Below are positions 1 to 11,856 of a stretch of 64,000 nt of DNA, one piece after another. Both the position numbers and the translations under genes were made by a program. This DNA comes from Malaya genurostris (taxonomy: Eukaryota; Arthropoda; Insecta; Diptera; Culicidae): positions 99,125,198 through 99,189,197 of the forward strand of contig NC_080572.1 in NCBI RefSeq assembly GCF_030247185.1. The letters are read 5' to 3'. Each line of letters starts with the position of its first letter. Position 1 is the first letter of the stretch. Below the pieces are notes generated by a model. The model was not told the DNA's origin. It made no database searches and was given only the letters and a program-made list of their open reading frames with translations.

Positions 1-336
1 CATTACCAATCCGCCTTTTTTCTGAAACGAGAAAACTACAAAATAAACTGATAATGTCCTGAAAAGTCGTAGACGAAACGTAAAAATACGAATATAGTTA
101 TGCGGTACCAAATCCCTAAATAGCAATCAAGACAAGTATAAAACATCATATTTCATACGCCGTACGTTGGTGGGGAATACCATACCATAACAAGCTGAGT
201 TCACTTTGCTTCGAAGATTAAAACTTACAGCCTCAGTGAGATGATTACTCGTGAGCCAAGGTGAATGCTGATTTTGACGGTTGACTTGTGAACGCACTCG
301 TGCCAAACCTCAGAGCTCTACAAGTACATTTTAGTG
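1..336 (+). promoter_or_regulatory. Upstream region of the CLIP protease
   Basis: This is non-coding sequence before the protease start codon. A TATAAAA match lies at 137-143, and a near-match to an insect Rel/NF-kB site (GGGGAATACC, one departure from GGGRNNYYCC) lies at 172-181. CLIP proteases of the immune cascade are often Rel-controlled, so the pairing is suggestive. However, the kB-like site lies downstream of the expected start for that TATA box. No transcription start can be fixed from sequence alone, and no other gene is visible here. Confidence 0.25.
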
Positions 337-1717
337 ATGTATTTCAAATGGTTAATATTATTTATCGTTAGTTGGTGCACTATCGTGATCGTATCGGCGC
401 AAAACTCAGGTGAGTGAACCTTCTTTTGTGCGTGACTCTACTGGTGATTGTCGATTGCAGATCCGACCCCATCATGTTTGACGTCACAAGCCAAAAGCGG
501 AAGCTGTGTGGATATCGATCTATGCCCGAAATTACGAAAATTGGCGTACAGTGCAATAATTTCGCAATCAAATAAAAGATTATTGAGGGATAGTATATGT
601 GGAGTTCGTAAGGTAAGATCATATGCAGACCCTATCATTTATAGTGCTAACAGCTCTATCGGAAGGTTTGTTGTGAAGAACCTTCCGAAGAAAATTCAGA
701 TCAAGTTTCTGCTATAACCAACATCAGTGTCAGTAGCTTGGTTACTTCTACGTCTACTACTAAAGCACCGGGACCTAGAGCGAATTCAAAAATGACTTTA
801 CCCGATAAGAGTATCTGCGGCATCGACAACTTGGGACAGAGAATTTACGGTGGAGCTGCTACAGAACTAGATCAGTTCCGATGGACGGTTGCTTTGGAAT
901 ACAATCAAGCTGGAACTCGGGAAATAAAATGCGGCGGGTCACTGATTAATACTCGTTATGTGCTTACCGCTGCCCACTGTGTGACAACGGTGACTCCAGA
1001 ACAGTAAGCCATAAACTGGTCGATTCAACTCCGCGTTGACCAAAAACTGATTAATTTTACAGATTAGTTCTTCGATTGGGTGAATGGGATTTGAACAACG
1101 ACCCGGATTGTGATGAGTATAAAAATTGTAACGATCCGGTAAGGTTTGAAAGTGTTGAAGAAATCATTGTTCATCCCAAATTTGGTCGGAAACATAATGA
1201 TATTGCTCTGTTGAGGCTTAAAACACCTTTACCAGAGGCGTACACGAACTACATTCTGCCAATATGCCTGCCTACTTCAGAATCGTTACAGAGTAATCGT
1301 TTTTCTAATCATAATGTTAGCGTCGTTGGTTGGGGCTCAACGGAAGCAGGTATCCTATGGTTGTTTGGAAAAATTGCTTGATTCACAAAACATTTCTCCT
1401 CAGAAAAACGAAGTCCTTTGAAAATGGTTGCCAATTTACTAACGACTACTGTTGATCATTGTCGCGATGAGTTAGGACCGCTGCTGAGAAATGTGAATCT
1501 AGTAGAAACACACATTTGTGCCAAATCAGCAACGACTGTCATTCGGGACGCTTGCGGTGGTGATTCCGGCGGTCCATTAATGGCCTTCATAGACGAGAAT
1601 TGGTATTTGGTAGGTATAGTCAGTTTTGGGCCGCCTTGCGGAAGGACAGTGCTACCGGGAGTTTACACAAGAGTGACAAGCTATATGAACTGGATTAGAG
1701 ATAACCTTTTGGAATGA
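337..1717 (+). CDS. CLIP-domain serine protease (trypsin-like, CLIPB/easter type), five exons
   Basis: A secreted zymogen protease of the kind that acts in haemolymph cascades (prophenoloxidase or Toll activation). Exons are 337-409, 461-612, 654-1003, 1063-1349 and 1404-1717; joined they give 391 residues and every junction keeps frame. Introns are 51, 41, 59 and 54 nt, all GT-AG. Residues 1-21 form a hydrophobic signal peptide. The CLIP domain has six cysteines at 30, 40, 46, 71, 81 and 82, ending VCC. A Thr/Ser-rich linker leads to the activation site R138-IYGG, so activation needs a trypsin-like enzyme. The catalytic triad is H183 (TAAHC), D238 (NDIALL) and S342 (GGDSGGP). D336 at the base of the S1 pocket predicts cleavage after Arg/Lys. 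An extra cysteine loop (DCDEYKNC) after the GEWD motif is typical of CLIPB enzymes. No break or missing residue was found. The exact orthologue and substrate cannot be told from sequence. Confidence 0.93.
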
Positions 1718-1763
1718 TAATGCACTGGCAATATTAAGTTATTGGAACAAATATCCATTGTAA

Positions 1764-1769
1764 ATTAAA
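1764..1769 (+). terminator. Candidate poly(A) signal ATTAAA
   Basis: ATTAAA lies 47 bases after the protease stop codon. No AATAAA occurs before the AT array begins, so this variant hexamer is the best candidate for 3' end formation. Confidence 0.4.
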
Positions 1770-1848
1770 AACCTTCTTAATCCATGTGATTTCTTAAACT
1801 TTTGAGCACTAGAGCTTAACGAAAATAGACGTGATCCCAAAATTTTGG

Positions 1849-2545
<697 letters not shown>

Positions 2546-3111
2546 TTTTAACAAAACTCGCACAAAATCTCGCGAAAGAAAAGCTTTCTAACTGATATTT
2601 TTCGCCAAATGCATAGTAAAATCATTTACCTACAATCGTATGTTTTTGATTTTTCGTGAATCGGGTTAGTATTTTAGAAATTTGCAATTTAGGGTGAAAT
2701 TTCGGCGACAAAGCAAGAGGAAGCAGTGAGTTGTCTTGCTTCGACCTGACCACGGCGAAGCGCTACCTTAATATAAATTCACACTCGAGCGCGACCAAAT
2801 GAAATGCCGATCGGCAACACGATTGTTCAGTAATCCACATGCTCTTTTCCGAAAATCGTTAAAGTAATATTCTGATATCTCTGTAAAGTGCGTAGTTTTA
2901 CGAAAGTTTTTCATTATATTATGCTGAGCTTGTCAGTAAATAACAAATATACCGAAATCAACAAATCCGTTTGCCGAGATTTTGAACAGTGCACTGTGGT
3001 TCGAAACGGGAAATTAGCGAGACAAAAATATTTTCGCTATTAAATATTATTTTTTGTAGTTGGTGTCTTCACAAAAGTTGTTTGTATTAAACTTTTGTGA
3101 AAACATTATAT
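2546..3111. other. Non-coding stretch with decayed repeat pieces
   Basis: No gene is seen. A block near 2968-2990 (TTGCCGAGATTTTGAACAGT) resembles sequence at 6532-6555 and looks like a MITE scrap. A GC-richer patch lies at 2710-2790. Confidence 0.5.
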
Positions 3112-3951
3112 CTGTTGATGTAAAAGATCATTAGGGTGGTCCATGTTTGAATTTGAATCTGGATTCTAATTTTCTTAATCGAATTTTAAAAATTATTGCA
3201 CTTCACAGCAAAATTGTAGGAAATTTCATTTTAAGCAGCTTTGCCGAAGAATGCATTTTCCTACCTCTTCAATTGATCGAGTAGCATTAATTTTTCTGAG
3301 TAAAAGTAGCCACTCTAAAAATCACTTCTTTTGTTCTAACTTTATGTCTTCCGAAGATTTGTCAAGCTAATTATTGCGCCAAATTTTATTTATCTAAGTT
3401 TTTCAATATAAATCAGTTATGATTGTCCTTCCGTCAAAAACTATTCATCCTTTTAATATGTATATTCAACAGATGCCAGATGCCAGCTACCGTTCCAAAA
3501 ATATAAATGTTTTTTCCGTCAAAAACTAGTCAAGCTACTATCATAAATATTCAACAGATGCCAGATCAATAAAAAACTAATCTTATACGGTTTCTGAAAG
3601 GTCATGAAATAAGGCAAGTTTGAAGAGAAATCTGGGAGGGTGTTATTTTGGTAACTCATTGAAATTAGTGTTCAAATTGCCTTACAATCGAAAAAGTCAT
3701 ATAATTCTTAAACTCCAAAAAATCTATTATCGGCTGTTGTTTTCTTGTTCATAATTTTTCGAAAAATTTATATATAACACACTCAAAGGCCTCATTTGAA
3801 ACCTACGTTTCTCTGAAGGTAGTATGTTGCTGCGTTTTGATGTTTAAGAGTTATATGACTTTTTCGATTTTTTGTAAGGGAATTTGAATACTAATTCAAA
3901 TCAGTTAAAAAAATAACACGCTACCAGATTTCTCTTCAAACTTTCCTTATT

Positions 3952-6102
3952 TTTTTTTTTTTTTCATTTTTTTTTTTATTCAATAATATAATATAATATT
4001 AAGGCACACTGCTTAAGCTCTAAGATGCCAAGGGTATTTACTAATCTTAATTATCGTCTAACTTAAAACTAGAGTGTGGCGATCGGTAGTGGCCGGTGAA
4101 TTAAGTTTAGGATGAGATGATTCCAGATGGCGATGGTAATTTTCTATGTTGGCCGCATTCTTCGGTCCGTGAGGGTCCGCGGGAAACACCCCCAGGCTAC
4201 GAAGGCCCGGCGGGTGGCCCGCATGCTGGTCATTGACTGGAGCGGTCTTCCGGTGATGGTGATGTTACGGAAGAGAATGAAAAAAAAGAAGTAAATATTT
4301 CGGGAAACGGGGTAAAAAAGGGGTGTGGGAACAAAATGTTTGAAAACGACAGAGATCTAATTAGTTGCCATCGAGATGGTGAAAAAACAGGGAAAGGGGA
4401 ACGAAAAAGTTAGTGACAAAAAAAAAAAGATCTTGTTAATTCCAATGAAGATGGTGGACAGGGACGGGGATCGAGAGAATCGGGCGGATGTTAGTGTCGA
4501 ACCTGTAGGTGGAGATTATATTTTCTGAGCGAGGAATAACACATTACACTTGTATATCAATGTGTTTAAGGTACTGGTATATGAGAAGCATATATGAACT
4601 ATCCCGACTCGCCAACACATCCCGAACCGGCACCTCAGGCGGTCTACCTCGGGCCCTGAGGGATTCCAGTAGCTTCGACCTGGCGTCACGATACTCTACG
4701 CACGACCACACGACATGCTCGATGTCCTGATAACCGTCGCCACAGGTGCAGAGCCCGTTCTCCACGATCCCGATACGCCGGAGATGTGCGTTGAATGTAT
4801 AGTGATTTGACATGAGCCGTGACATAACGCGAATGAAATCACGACTCATGTTCATCCCCTTGAACCAAGGTTTCGTCGATACCTTAGGGATAATGGAGTG
4901 TAGCCATCGTCCCAGTTCGTCATTCGTCCATGAAGTTTGCCAACTTTCGAGAGTTTTCTGACGAGAAATACTGAAAAATTCATTGAAGCAGATTGGTCTT
5001 TCATAAATATCACCTTCCAATGCGCCCACTTTAGCCAATAAGTCTGCCTTTTCATTGCCCGGAATGGAACAATGCGAAGGAACCCAGACTAACGATATTA
5101 AAAAGGACCGTTCAGATAAAGTTCTCAAATGTTCCCGTATTTTCCCCAGGAAATATGGGGGATACTTTCCTGGCTTCATTGCCCGGAGAGCTTCTATTGA
5201 ACTTAGACTGTCCGTGACAATGAAGTAATGGTCTTTGGGCATGGTTTCAATGATCTCGAGGGTGTACTGAATAGCAGCTAATTCTGCGACGTAAACTGAA
5301 GCCGGATCACTGAGTTTGTAAGAAGCGGTGATGTTTTGATTGAAGATGCCGAAGCCTGTGGACTCGTTGATGTTTGATCCGTCAGTGTAAAACACCTTTT
5401 CACAGTTGACTGTTCTAAATTTATTATAAAAAATATTTGGGGCCACTTGAGGGCGCACGTGATCCGGAATTCCACGAATTTCTTCTCTCATGGATGTGTC
5501 GAAAAACACAGTAGAATCAGAAGTATCCAAGAAATGAGCACGGTTGGAAACAAACGAAGAAGGATTAATATTCTGAGCCATGTAATCAAAATACAAGGAC
5601 ATAAAACAGGTTTGAGAGTTAAGCTCGACTAACCTTTCGAAGTTTTCAATCACCAGAGGATTCAAAATGTCGCATCGAATGAGCAAACGATATGAGAGAT
5701 CCCAGAACCGGTTTTTCAGTGGAAGAACGCCCGCCAGCACTTCGAGGCTCATCGTATGAGTCGATTGCATGCAACCCAAGGCAATACGCAAACAACGATA
5801 CTGAATTCTTTCCAGTTTGATGAAATGAGTGTTCGCCACTGATCGGAAGCAGAAGCATCCGTATTCCATCACGGACAATATCGTTGTTTGATACAACCTG
5901 ATCAGGTCTTCTGGGTGGGCACCCCACCATGATCCAGTTATTGTACGAAGAAAGTTGATTCTCTGCTGGCATTTTTGTTTCAGATACCTAATGTGACATC
6001 CCCAGGTGCCTTTGGAGTCGAACCAGACCCCGAGATATTTAAATGTGAAGGCCTGAGCTATGGTTTCACCCCCTAGTTGAAGCTGTAATTGTGCTGGTTC
6101 TC
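3952..6102 (-). mobile_element. 5'-truncated non-LTR retrotransposon with RNase H (I/LOA-like group)
   Basis: The element sits inside the foldback element, flanked by a perfect 13-bp target duplication, AACTTTCCTTATT (3939-3951 and 6103-6115). On the minus strand its 3' end is a poly(A) tail, read as the T-run at 3952-3978. It is truncated at the 5' side inside the reverse transcriptase. A 3' untranslated region of about 570 bp precedes the tail. An intact reading frame and a perfect target duplication point to a fairly recent insertion. Among non-LTR clades a C-terminal RNase H points to I, LOA or R1; the exact clade is an inference. Confidence 0.85.
4544..6100 (-). CDS. Reverse transcriptase C-terminus plus RNase H of the non-LTR element
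   Basis: The frame is open from the truncation point (6100) to the stop at 4544, about 518 codons without interruption. The first part is the RT thumb/connection (FKYLGVWFDSKGTWG, then SVMEYGCFCF). The RNase H domain follows with all the expected acidic and histidine motifs: YTDGS (D), AELAAIQY (E), VTDSLSSIEAL (D) and WVPSHCSIPGNEKADLLAK (H, D). A C-terminal CTCG...EHVVWSC motif is the zinc-binding tail seen in I/LOA-type ORF2 proteins. Endonuclease and the RT catalytic YxDD are lost with the truncation, so the copy cannot retrotranspose. It lacks a genuine start codon. Confidence 0.88.
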   Translation of the reverse strand, partial: EPAQLQLQLGGETIAQAFTFKYLGVWFDSKGTWGCHIRYLKQKCQQRINFLRTITGSWWGAHPEDLIRLYQTTILSVMEYGCFCFRSVANTHFIKLERIQYRCLRIALGCMQSTHTMSLEVLAGVLPLKNRFWDLSYRLLIRCDILNPLVIENFERLVELNSQTCFMSLYFDYMAQNINPSSFVSNRAHFLDTSDSTVFFDTSMREEIRGIPDHVRPQVAPNIFYNKFRTVNCEKVFYTDGSNINESTGFGIFNQNITASYKLSDPASVYVAELAAIQYTLEIIETMPKDHYFIVTDSLSSIEALRAMKPGKYPPYFLGKIREHLRTLSERSFLISLVWVPSHCSIPGNEKADLLAKVGALEGDIYERPICFNEFFSISRQKTLESWQTSWTNDELGRWLHSIIPKVSTKPWFKGMNMSRDFIRVMSRLMSNHYTFNAHLRRIGIVENGLCTCGDGYQDIEHVVWSCVEYRDARSKLLESLRARGRPPEVPVRDVLASRDSSYMLLIYQYLKHIDIQV

Positions 6103-6525
6103 AACTTTCCTTATTGAATGGCATCTGTTGAATATTTATGTTAGTTGGTTGACTAGTTTTTGACGAAAAAACAGTCATAACTTTGGAATGATAGCTTATA
6201 TTGAAAAACTGAGAGAAATTGCGCGCAATAATTAGCTCGACAAATCTTCGGAAGACGATTTCCTCGTTAAACTGTTAAAACACAAAAAGTTAGACCAAAT
6301 AAGGTGATTTTTTAGAGCCACCCTATTTTGACTCAGAAAAATTGATGTAACTCGATCAATTGAAAAGGTAGGAAAATGCTTTTTTCAGCAAAGTTGCTTA
6401 AAATAAAATTTCCTATAATTTTTCGGTGAAGTGCAACAATCTTTGAATTCAATTAAGAAAGTTAGAGTCCAGATTTAAATCCAAACATGAACCACCCTAA
6501 TGATCTTTCATATCAAAAGATGCGC

Positions 6526-7260
<735 letters not shown>

Positions 7261-7429
7261 GGTGAACATATTTTCACCTCTAATTTCGTTTAGCGATATT
7301 GTTCAAAGGTTTAAGCGCCTCGAAAAAAATCCCCATGCAAAATTTGAGCTGAATCGGGCATAGGTAAGAAGTACTACCCGGAGGTTAAGGTTTGAAAATT
7401 TTTGATCTTGAAAAATTACCATTTAGAGT

Positions 7430-7703
7430 ACATGAGATTTCCGAAATTGATTTTTTTTGCTGTCAAACGTCTTAGAATTGCATAAAACGTCGAAATTTAG
7501 TGTCATGGTCATCTAAAAAAATATTTTTGTTTTTAAAAATTGACTTTCTGGGATTTAGAAAAATTTTGATATTTTTTTCAAGTCCCAGGAAGTCGATTTT
7601 TCGAAAAAATTTTTTTTTCAAGATGACACTAAATCTCAACGTTTCATGCAATTCTAAAACTTTTGGTATCAAAATTTTTTTTCGATTTCGGAAATTTCAT
7701 GTG
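7430..7703. repeat. Compact foldback repeat, ~135-bp arms, almost no loop
   Basis: The two halves are reverse complements centred near 7567: CATGAGATTTCCGAAATTG against the end near 7685-7702, TTAGAATTGCATAAAACGT against its partner near 7638-7656, and AAATTTAGTGTCAT against ATGACACTAAATCT near 7623. Related fragments occur near 17895-17940 and 53450-53500. It is a candidate MITE or hairpin RNA source; no terminal target duplication was identified. Confidence 0.75.
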
Positions 7704-8094
7704 CCCATGTATGTATTTTTTCTAATGACTACCGAGAATTCAGAAAATAATTGCGTAGTGCCAAGCGAAAATGTACAACGTAAATGACAGTTGTTTAGCC
7801 GAATTTCGGTCGAAGCCAATACATATTTCGAAATTTTGACAAACGCATTTACTGCTTTCGGGATAAAAATCAGTAAATCTAATAAACGAATCCCCGAAAA
7901 CAGCATATTGATTACTGAACAATCCTCAAAATTGTGCGTTGTCGTTCTGTCTCGGCATTTTTCTTTACCGAGCTCAAGAGCAGAGTTTAAGTGTGTTCGA
8001 TTACTGATGACTCAACATTTAAAATCAAGACTTTGGTTTGCTTTACTCACCTCGACGAGATCTGAAAATGTCTGTGTGTGCTCCTTTCAACGAT
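7704..8094. other. Non-coding, MITE remnants
   Basis: No gene is visible. Blocks such as AATTTTGACAAACGCATTTACTG and TTACTGAACAATC look like inverted-repeat element scraps. The stretch 8049-8090 is a tail-family remnant (CTCGACGAGATCTGAAAATG). Confidence 0.4.
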
Positions 8095-8400
8095 TTTTTT
8101 CTCAGAGATGGCTGAATCGCATTCAACAAACTTAGACCATTGATCAAATTCGAAGATCAAATGTCTTTGGCTTCTGGCTTCGAAGATATAATGATATAAA
8201 TTATATAACTGACGAAATGCGTTAATTTTTCCGCTCGATTTGCTTTGAGATGGCTAAACCGATTCCAACAAACTTAGACTCGTTTGAAAGCCAGTATAAA
8301 GCCATTGATCAAGTTCGAAGATGCAATGGCTGTGAATTCTGATTTCAGATAATATAAGTGACGTAAGCGACACTTATACTATTATATCTCAACAGCTTTT
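8095..8400 (+). repeat. Second tandem dimer of the ~165-bp repeat
   Basis: Two units begin GAGATGGCTGAATCG and GAGATGGCTAAACCG and run to AACTGACGAAATGCG and AAGTGACGTAAGCGA. The orientation is opposite to the dimer at 2199-2545. Confidence 0.8.
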
Positions 8401-8439
8401 TTCGCCCTTTTGGCCTTACTCTTCACTATATGGAGCCGG

Positions 8440-9340
8440 GTGTCAATTAAATGTTTCAAAAATAGCCGCGTAACCTTTTTTCGTCATAATTTTGAACGTT
8501 AATAACTCAGTCATTTGTTGATGGATTGATATAATTTAACAACCAATCGATTCGGAAACTTTTAACTTGAACATATATGGCAACGTCGTTTCAGTATTTC
8601 AATAGCATACTATTGAAAAAATGGTTAGAATTGACCTATGTTTTCATCCACCTATCCTAGCTAAACAAATTGACGTCATTTTCTTGTTCGGCATAGGAGG
8701 CTTTGCGTCATGCATAAAAACATCGCATCATTCTGCGTAGTTCGAAGAGGAATCTATGAATTTATGCTGCAAATCATTTCTTGATTTCAGTTGATGCTTG
8801 ACTGTGAATGAAACAAGTAGCTCGTCCAGTGAGGTGAGGACTAGATCGTTGGATTGTCGCTTTTGCTAATTCTCTGTACGAGACTGGGTGTCAATTAAAA
8901 AAAAATGCAAAAATAACCGCGTAACCTTTTTCTGTCATAATTTGGAACGCTTAGAACTCAGTCATTTGTTGATGAATTTATATAATTTAACTACCAATCG
9001 ATTCGAAAACATTTACCTTAAACTTATGCGCTAACGTCATTTAAGTATTTGAATTGCATTGGATTGAATTGACCTATGTTTTCAAGAGCCAATGACAGTC
9101 TCAGTGAATGATGTCAAACTCTCGTCCGATTTGCGCAGTATGAAGTATAGCACAAAAGGGAATCTATAAATATATGCCCGACTACATTTCTGCTTTAGTT
9201 TACCCATGGCTTATCTTGATTCTCCTCTAACTAGCATGCCAACTTAGAATTATCTGCGATAGATTTTTCGAACCTGATTTGAAGCGCATGTATCTCTGTG
9301 ATTTATTGATAAATTTTTCTCATTTAACTTGACTCGAAAC
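8440..9340 (+). repeat. ~430-bp direct duplication with a third, decayed partial copy
   Basis: Copy 1 (8440-8880) and copy 2 (8885-9235) share GGTGTCAATTAAA, CGCGTAACCTTTTT, AACTCAGTCATTTGTTGATG, ACCAATCGATTCG and GAATTGACCTATGTTTTCA. A third fragment (9295-9350) keeps GATTTATTGATAAATTT and CTCGAAACAGTTTAAAA. No ORF was recognised. The divergence suggests an old segmental tandem duplication or a two-unit transposon. Confidence 0.7.
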
Positions 9341-10700
9341 AGTTTAAAAATGTTTTAATTCGTCAACGGGTAGTTTGCATACTGAAATCTCCATTTACAT
9401 ACGAACAACATGGTGGCGCGCAAATAAATTCAGTATAAAGTTGTGTTATGATGATAATCGTAGATAATTCTTTTTCATTAAATGTGGCTAAATACAAAGA
9501 ACTATCTCTCAGCATAATCCCTCAGACCCTATTATTAAACCAATCAATAATCGTTTAACCTAATTGAAGTATAAAGCGTAATATTTTGGTCGATTCTTGC
9601 TTCCAAGAATCTTATAGAAGGGATCCAGACTAAGTGTAGCAAAAATAATGCAATGAAAATCGTTATGCAGTATCGATTTGCTGTTGTCCCATCAGGAATA
9701 AAACGCTTCAAAAGATTCGGAACTAATTCGGATTAAGTTGCACAGACTCACATATGTAGAATTATCAGATGCAATAAAATACAGTATTAGAAATGAACTC
9801 AACTCTGCGATTTTACATGTATCATTTAAATCCTTGCTTAACTCGGGTCACCGCCAGTTTCAGTTAAATTATCATTTTCATCAAAACAACAAATGTCTTA
9901 TCACTGCATGCGTTGTAACCATGACAATGTTCGTTCATGAAATAATAAAATCATGTTACAATATGAACAAAATTAAGAAATTTGGTTGCGTATGCGTTGG
10001 TTCCTTAAATGCAAAAGTGAAAATCAATTAAAGTAACAAAATATGTTCTGCGGACTGTGTCACATATTTTCTTCCTTGTATTGCTGCCATTCTATTTTCA
10101 GACACTTTCAGAAGATTATCGACGCTTTTTAAGAAGGATAATTAAAATTACACTATTATTGAGTTTATTGGTTGACGGTTATTCAAATTTTTCACATTCA
10201 CGACGGAAATTATCAAATGATTTTTTTATCAAATATATTGTTTTCACAATCTAAGTATATTTTTTCCTAATTTTACAAAACTTCAAATGGTTTATCGTTT
10301 CAAAGTAATTCTCTATTTTGTTGTTAGTGAGGTAACAAAGTGGGATTTTAGAGTATGCAGTTTTGTTTTACTCTTTGTAATGCTAGATGAAAATCGTAGA
10401 AAAATATTGCGATAGAAAAGGACAAATTATTCTGAATAAGGCAAATTAAAATTTATTTTCATTAAATGAAAATAAATACCCTTTTGAATTGGTGGGTAAT
10501 ATTCCCTTTATAAAAATAAAGTTGCTTTTGAATTCCGTTACGAGCCGAAATATCAGAGCGCTAATCCAATTCTTGAATGAAATCTTGACACACCATCGAG
10601 TTCCGTAGCGAACCAGTGCCATCCAGCTGAGTGTATTCTTCTTAATTAATTCCGTTGAAGTACATTTCAGCGCGACGTATATAGACACACGTAGGTATAC
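9341..10700. other. Non-repetitive AT-rich stretch without gene
   Basis: The only ORFs are short and have no recognisable domain (the longest is about 97 codons at 9738). From about 10550 base composition rises toward the candidate promoter at 10709. Confidence 0.4.
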
Positions 10701-10708
10701 CTAACAGT

Positions 10709-10740
10709 AAATATATACGAAACGAAAAGCAATCTCAGTT
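10709..10740 (+). promoter_or_regulatory. Candidate core promoter (TATA plus initiator)
   Basis: An AAATATATAC TATA-like block at 10709-10718 is followed about 25 bases later by an arthropod initiator, TCAGTT, at 10735-10740. The candidate coding exon at 10773 starts 36 bases after that initiator. Confidence 0.35.
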
Positions 10741-10772
10741 CAACTCTTCTAGAACCAGATAAATTTGAGGAG

Positions 10773-10852
10773 ATGAATGATGAAAAGTTGCCCTGCTGGA
10801 CAGAACTGATGAATAGCAAAACAACAACCGAAACAACTCCCCTACAGACAAG
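10773..10852 (+). CDS. Candidate first coding exon A
   Basis: An ATG opens MNDEKLPCWTELMNSK and runs open for 26 codons plus 2 nt to a good donor (ACAAG|GTAAGC). It lies just downstream of a TATA/initiator pair in non-repetitive DNA. It ends in phase 2, the same phase as the exon candidates at 11813 and 30285. The protein is not recognised: hydrophilic, no signal peptide. The exon is inferred from start, donor and context only. Confidence 0.35.
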
Positions 10853-11812
10853 GTAAGCAGCTAGCGCAACTTCTCGTACAACTGTCATTCCATTTCCACC
10901 AAGTTCTAGACGAGATTTTCCGTCTTTCACGGAAGCAACACTGCACTAGTCATCCTTTTCTACTCACCTGACACACCTGGTTAAGGTAATACACGCTTGC
11001 ACTCTTTCATCGTACACGTATCAGTTGTCCTGCTCTGGCCCTCAATGTAGCTCAGCGCTGCGCAAACCGGTGTAACGATGTTGCTATTTCTGCTGCTGAG
11101 AGGACTCACACTTCAGAAGCGGTTTACCGGATCGAGGTCTCTCACTCGTAAAACGACGCGCGCACGTATCGCACGTTTGTTCGAAACCGTATCCACCAAG
11201 TTGAAATCGCTCGTGAGAATTAAATGAAGCCGCCGTTTCTGGTTTGTTGCATTCGCGATCCTGCAAGGATCCCCGTTTGTATGATCGGTGATTTGTGGGA
11301 GGGTAGCGTGGCAGTGCTTTGGATGATGTATTGAACAATCGAAGGAAATTAATTGGATAATTACTGGCGATGAAAATCAATAGGTGGAAATAAGGCAGTG
11401 GTGTTAAACTGATCGACCGGAGGAGATGTGAAGACCGAAGACCTGTTGAATGAAGACTAATTTACCACCTGTAAGCGTGGTTTGAAGATTGGCAGGTGAT
11501 CAAATGATTTGCGTGTTTAGTGGGAAACTGCAGTTGATTTAGTGCGACAATAAGACAAGAACGACGGTCGAAGGCAAGATCGATTTTTTTCTTGAATTTT
11601 GAGTTTAGAAGAGACCAGTGGTACCAGAAAAACATCTAGTGATTGTGAGGAGATTCTATAAGTCTGATTCCGAAGTGGTTGTGTCTACTGAAAACTTAAG
11701 AAGATATCGTTCCGTGCTGATCCAGAACAAGTGTTCAAGTGTTTGTCGTGGCACGAGTTGATAAAAAAGTGTAATTGGACTAATTCCAGATCCTGCATAA
11801 AAAAACAACAAA
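10853..11812 (+). other. Non-repetitive GC-richer region, probable 5' UTR/promoter
   Basis: No repeats were recognised. CG-rich patches occur near 11040-11280. The last few hundred bases would be the 5' leader of exon candidate B. No clear TATA/initiator was found directly upstream of 11813. Confidence 0.35.
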
Positions 11813-11856
11813 ATGGAATCGGACGGAGAACGTGACAACGGCTACAATCACTACAA
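11813..11856 (+). CDS. Candidate first coding exon B
   Basis: CAAAATG is a good start context. The frame reads MESDGERDNGYNHY (14 codons plus 2 nt) and meets a strong donor, CTACAA|GTGAGTG. The peptide is acidic and hydrophilic, like the N-terminus of a cytoplasmic or nuclear protein; I do not recognise it. It leaves splice phase 2. The following ~50 kb would be intron. Confidence rests on codon start, donor and location in non-repetitive DNA, not on homology. Confidence 0.45.

Larger units (their letters stand above)
3112..6525. mobile_element. Large foldback (inverted-repeat) element, split by a nested retrotransposon
   Basis: The left arm 3112-3720 is matched in reverse complement by 3835-3951 and, beyond the nested insertion, 6103-6525. 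Examples are AAGATCATTAGGGTGGT near the left outer end against ACCACCCTAATGATCTT near 6493-6509, and AATCGAAAAAGTCATATAA at the left inner end against TTATATGACTTTTTCGATT near 3852-3870. The loop is about 114 bp (3721-3834). The left arm carries an extra internal duplication of a block ending AACAGATGCCAGAT (near 3470 and 3552). There is no ORF of its own, so it is non-autonomous. Its superfamily is unknown. Confidence 0.8.

Noticed and set aside
448..717. 89-codon single-exon reading of the CLIP region ending KIQIKFLL
   Set aside because: Intron retention artefact; splicing 613-653 restores the VCC motif and continues into the protease.
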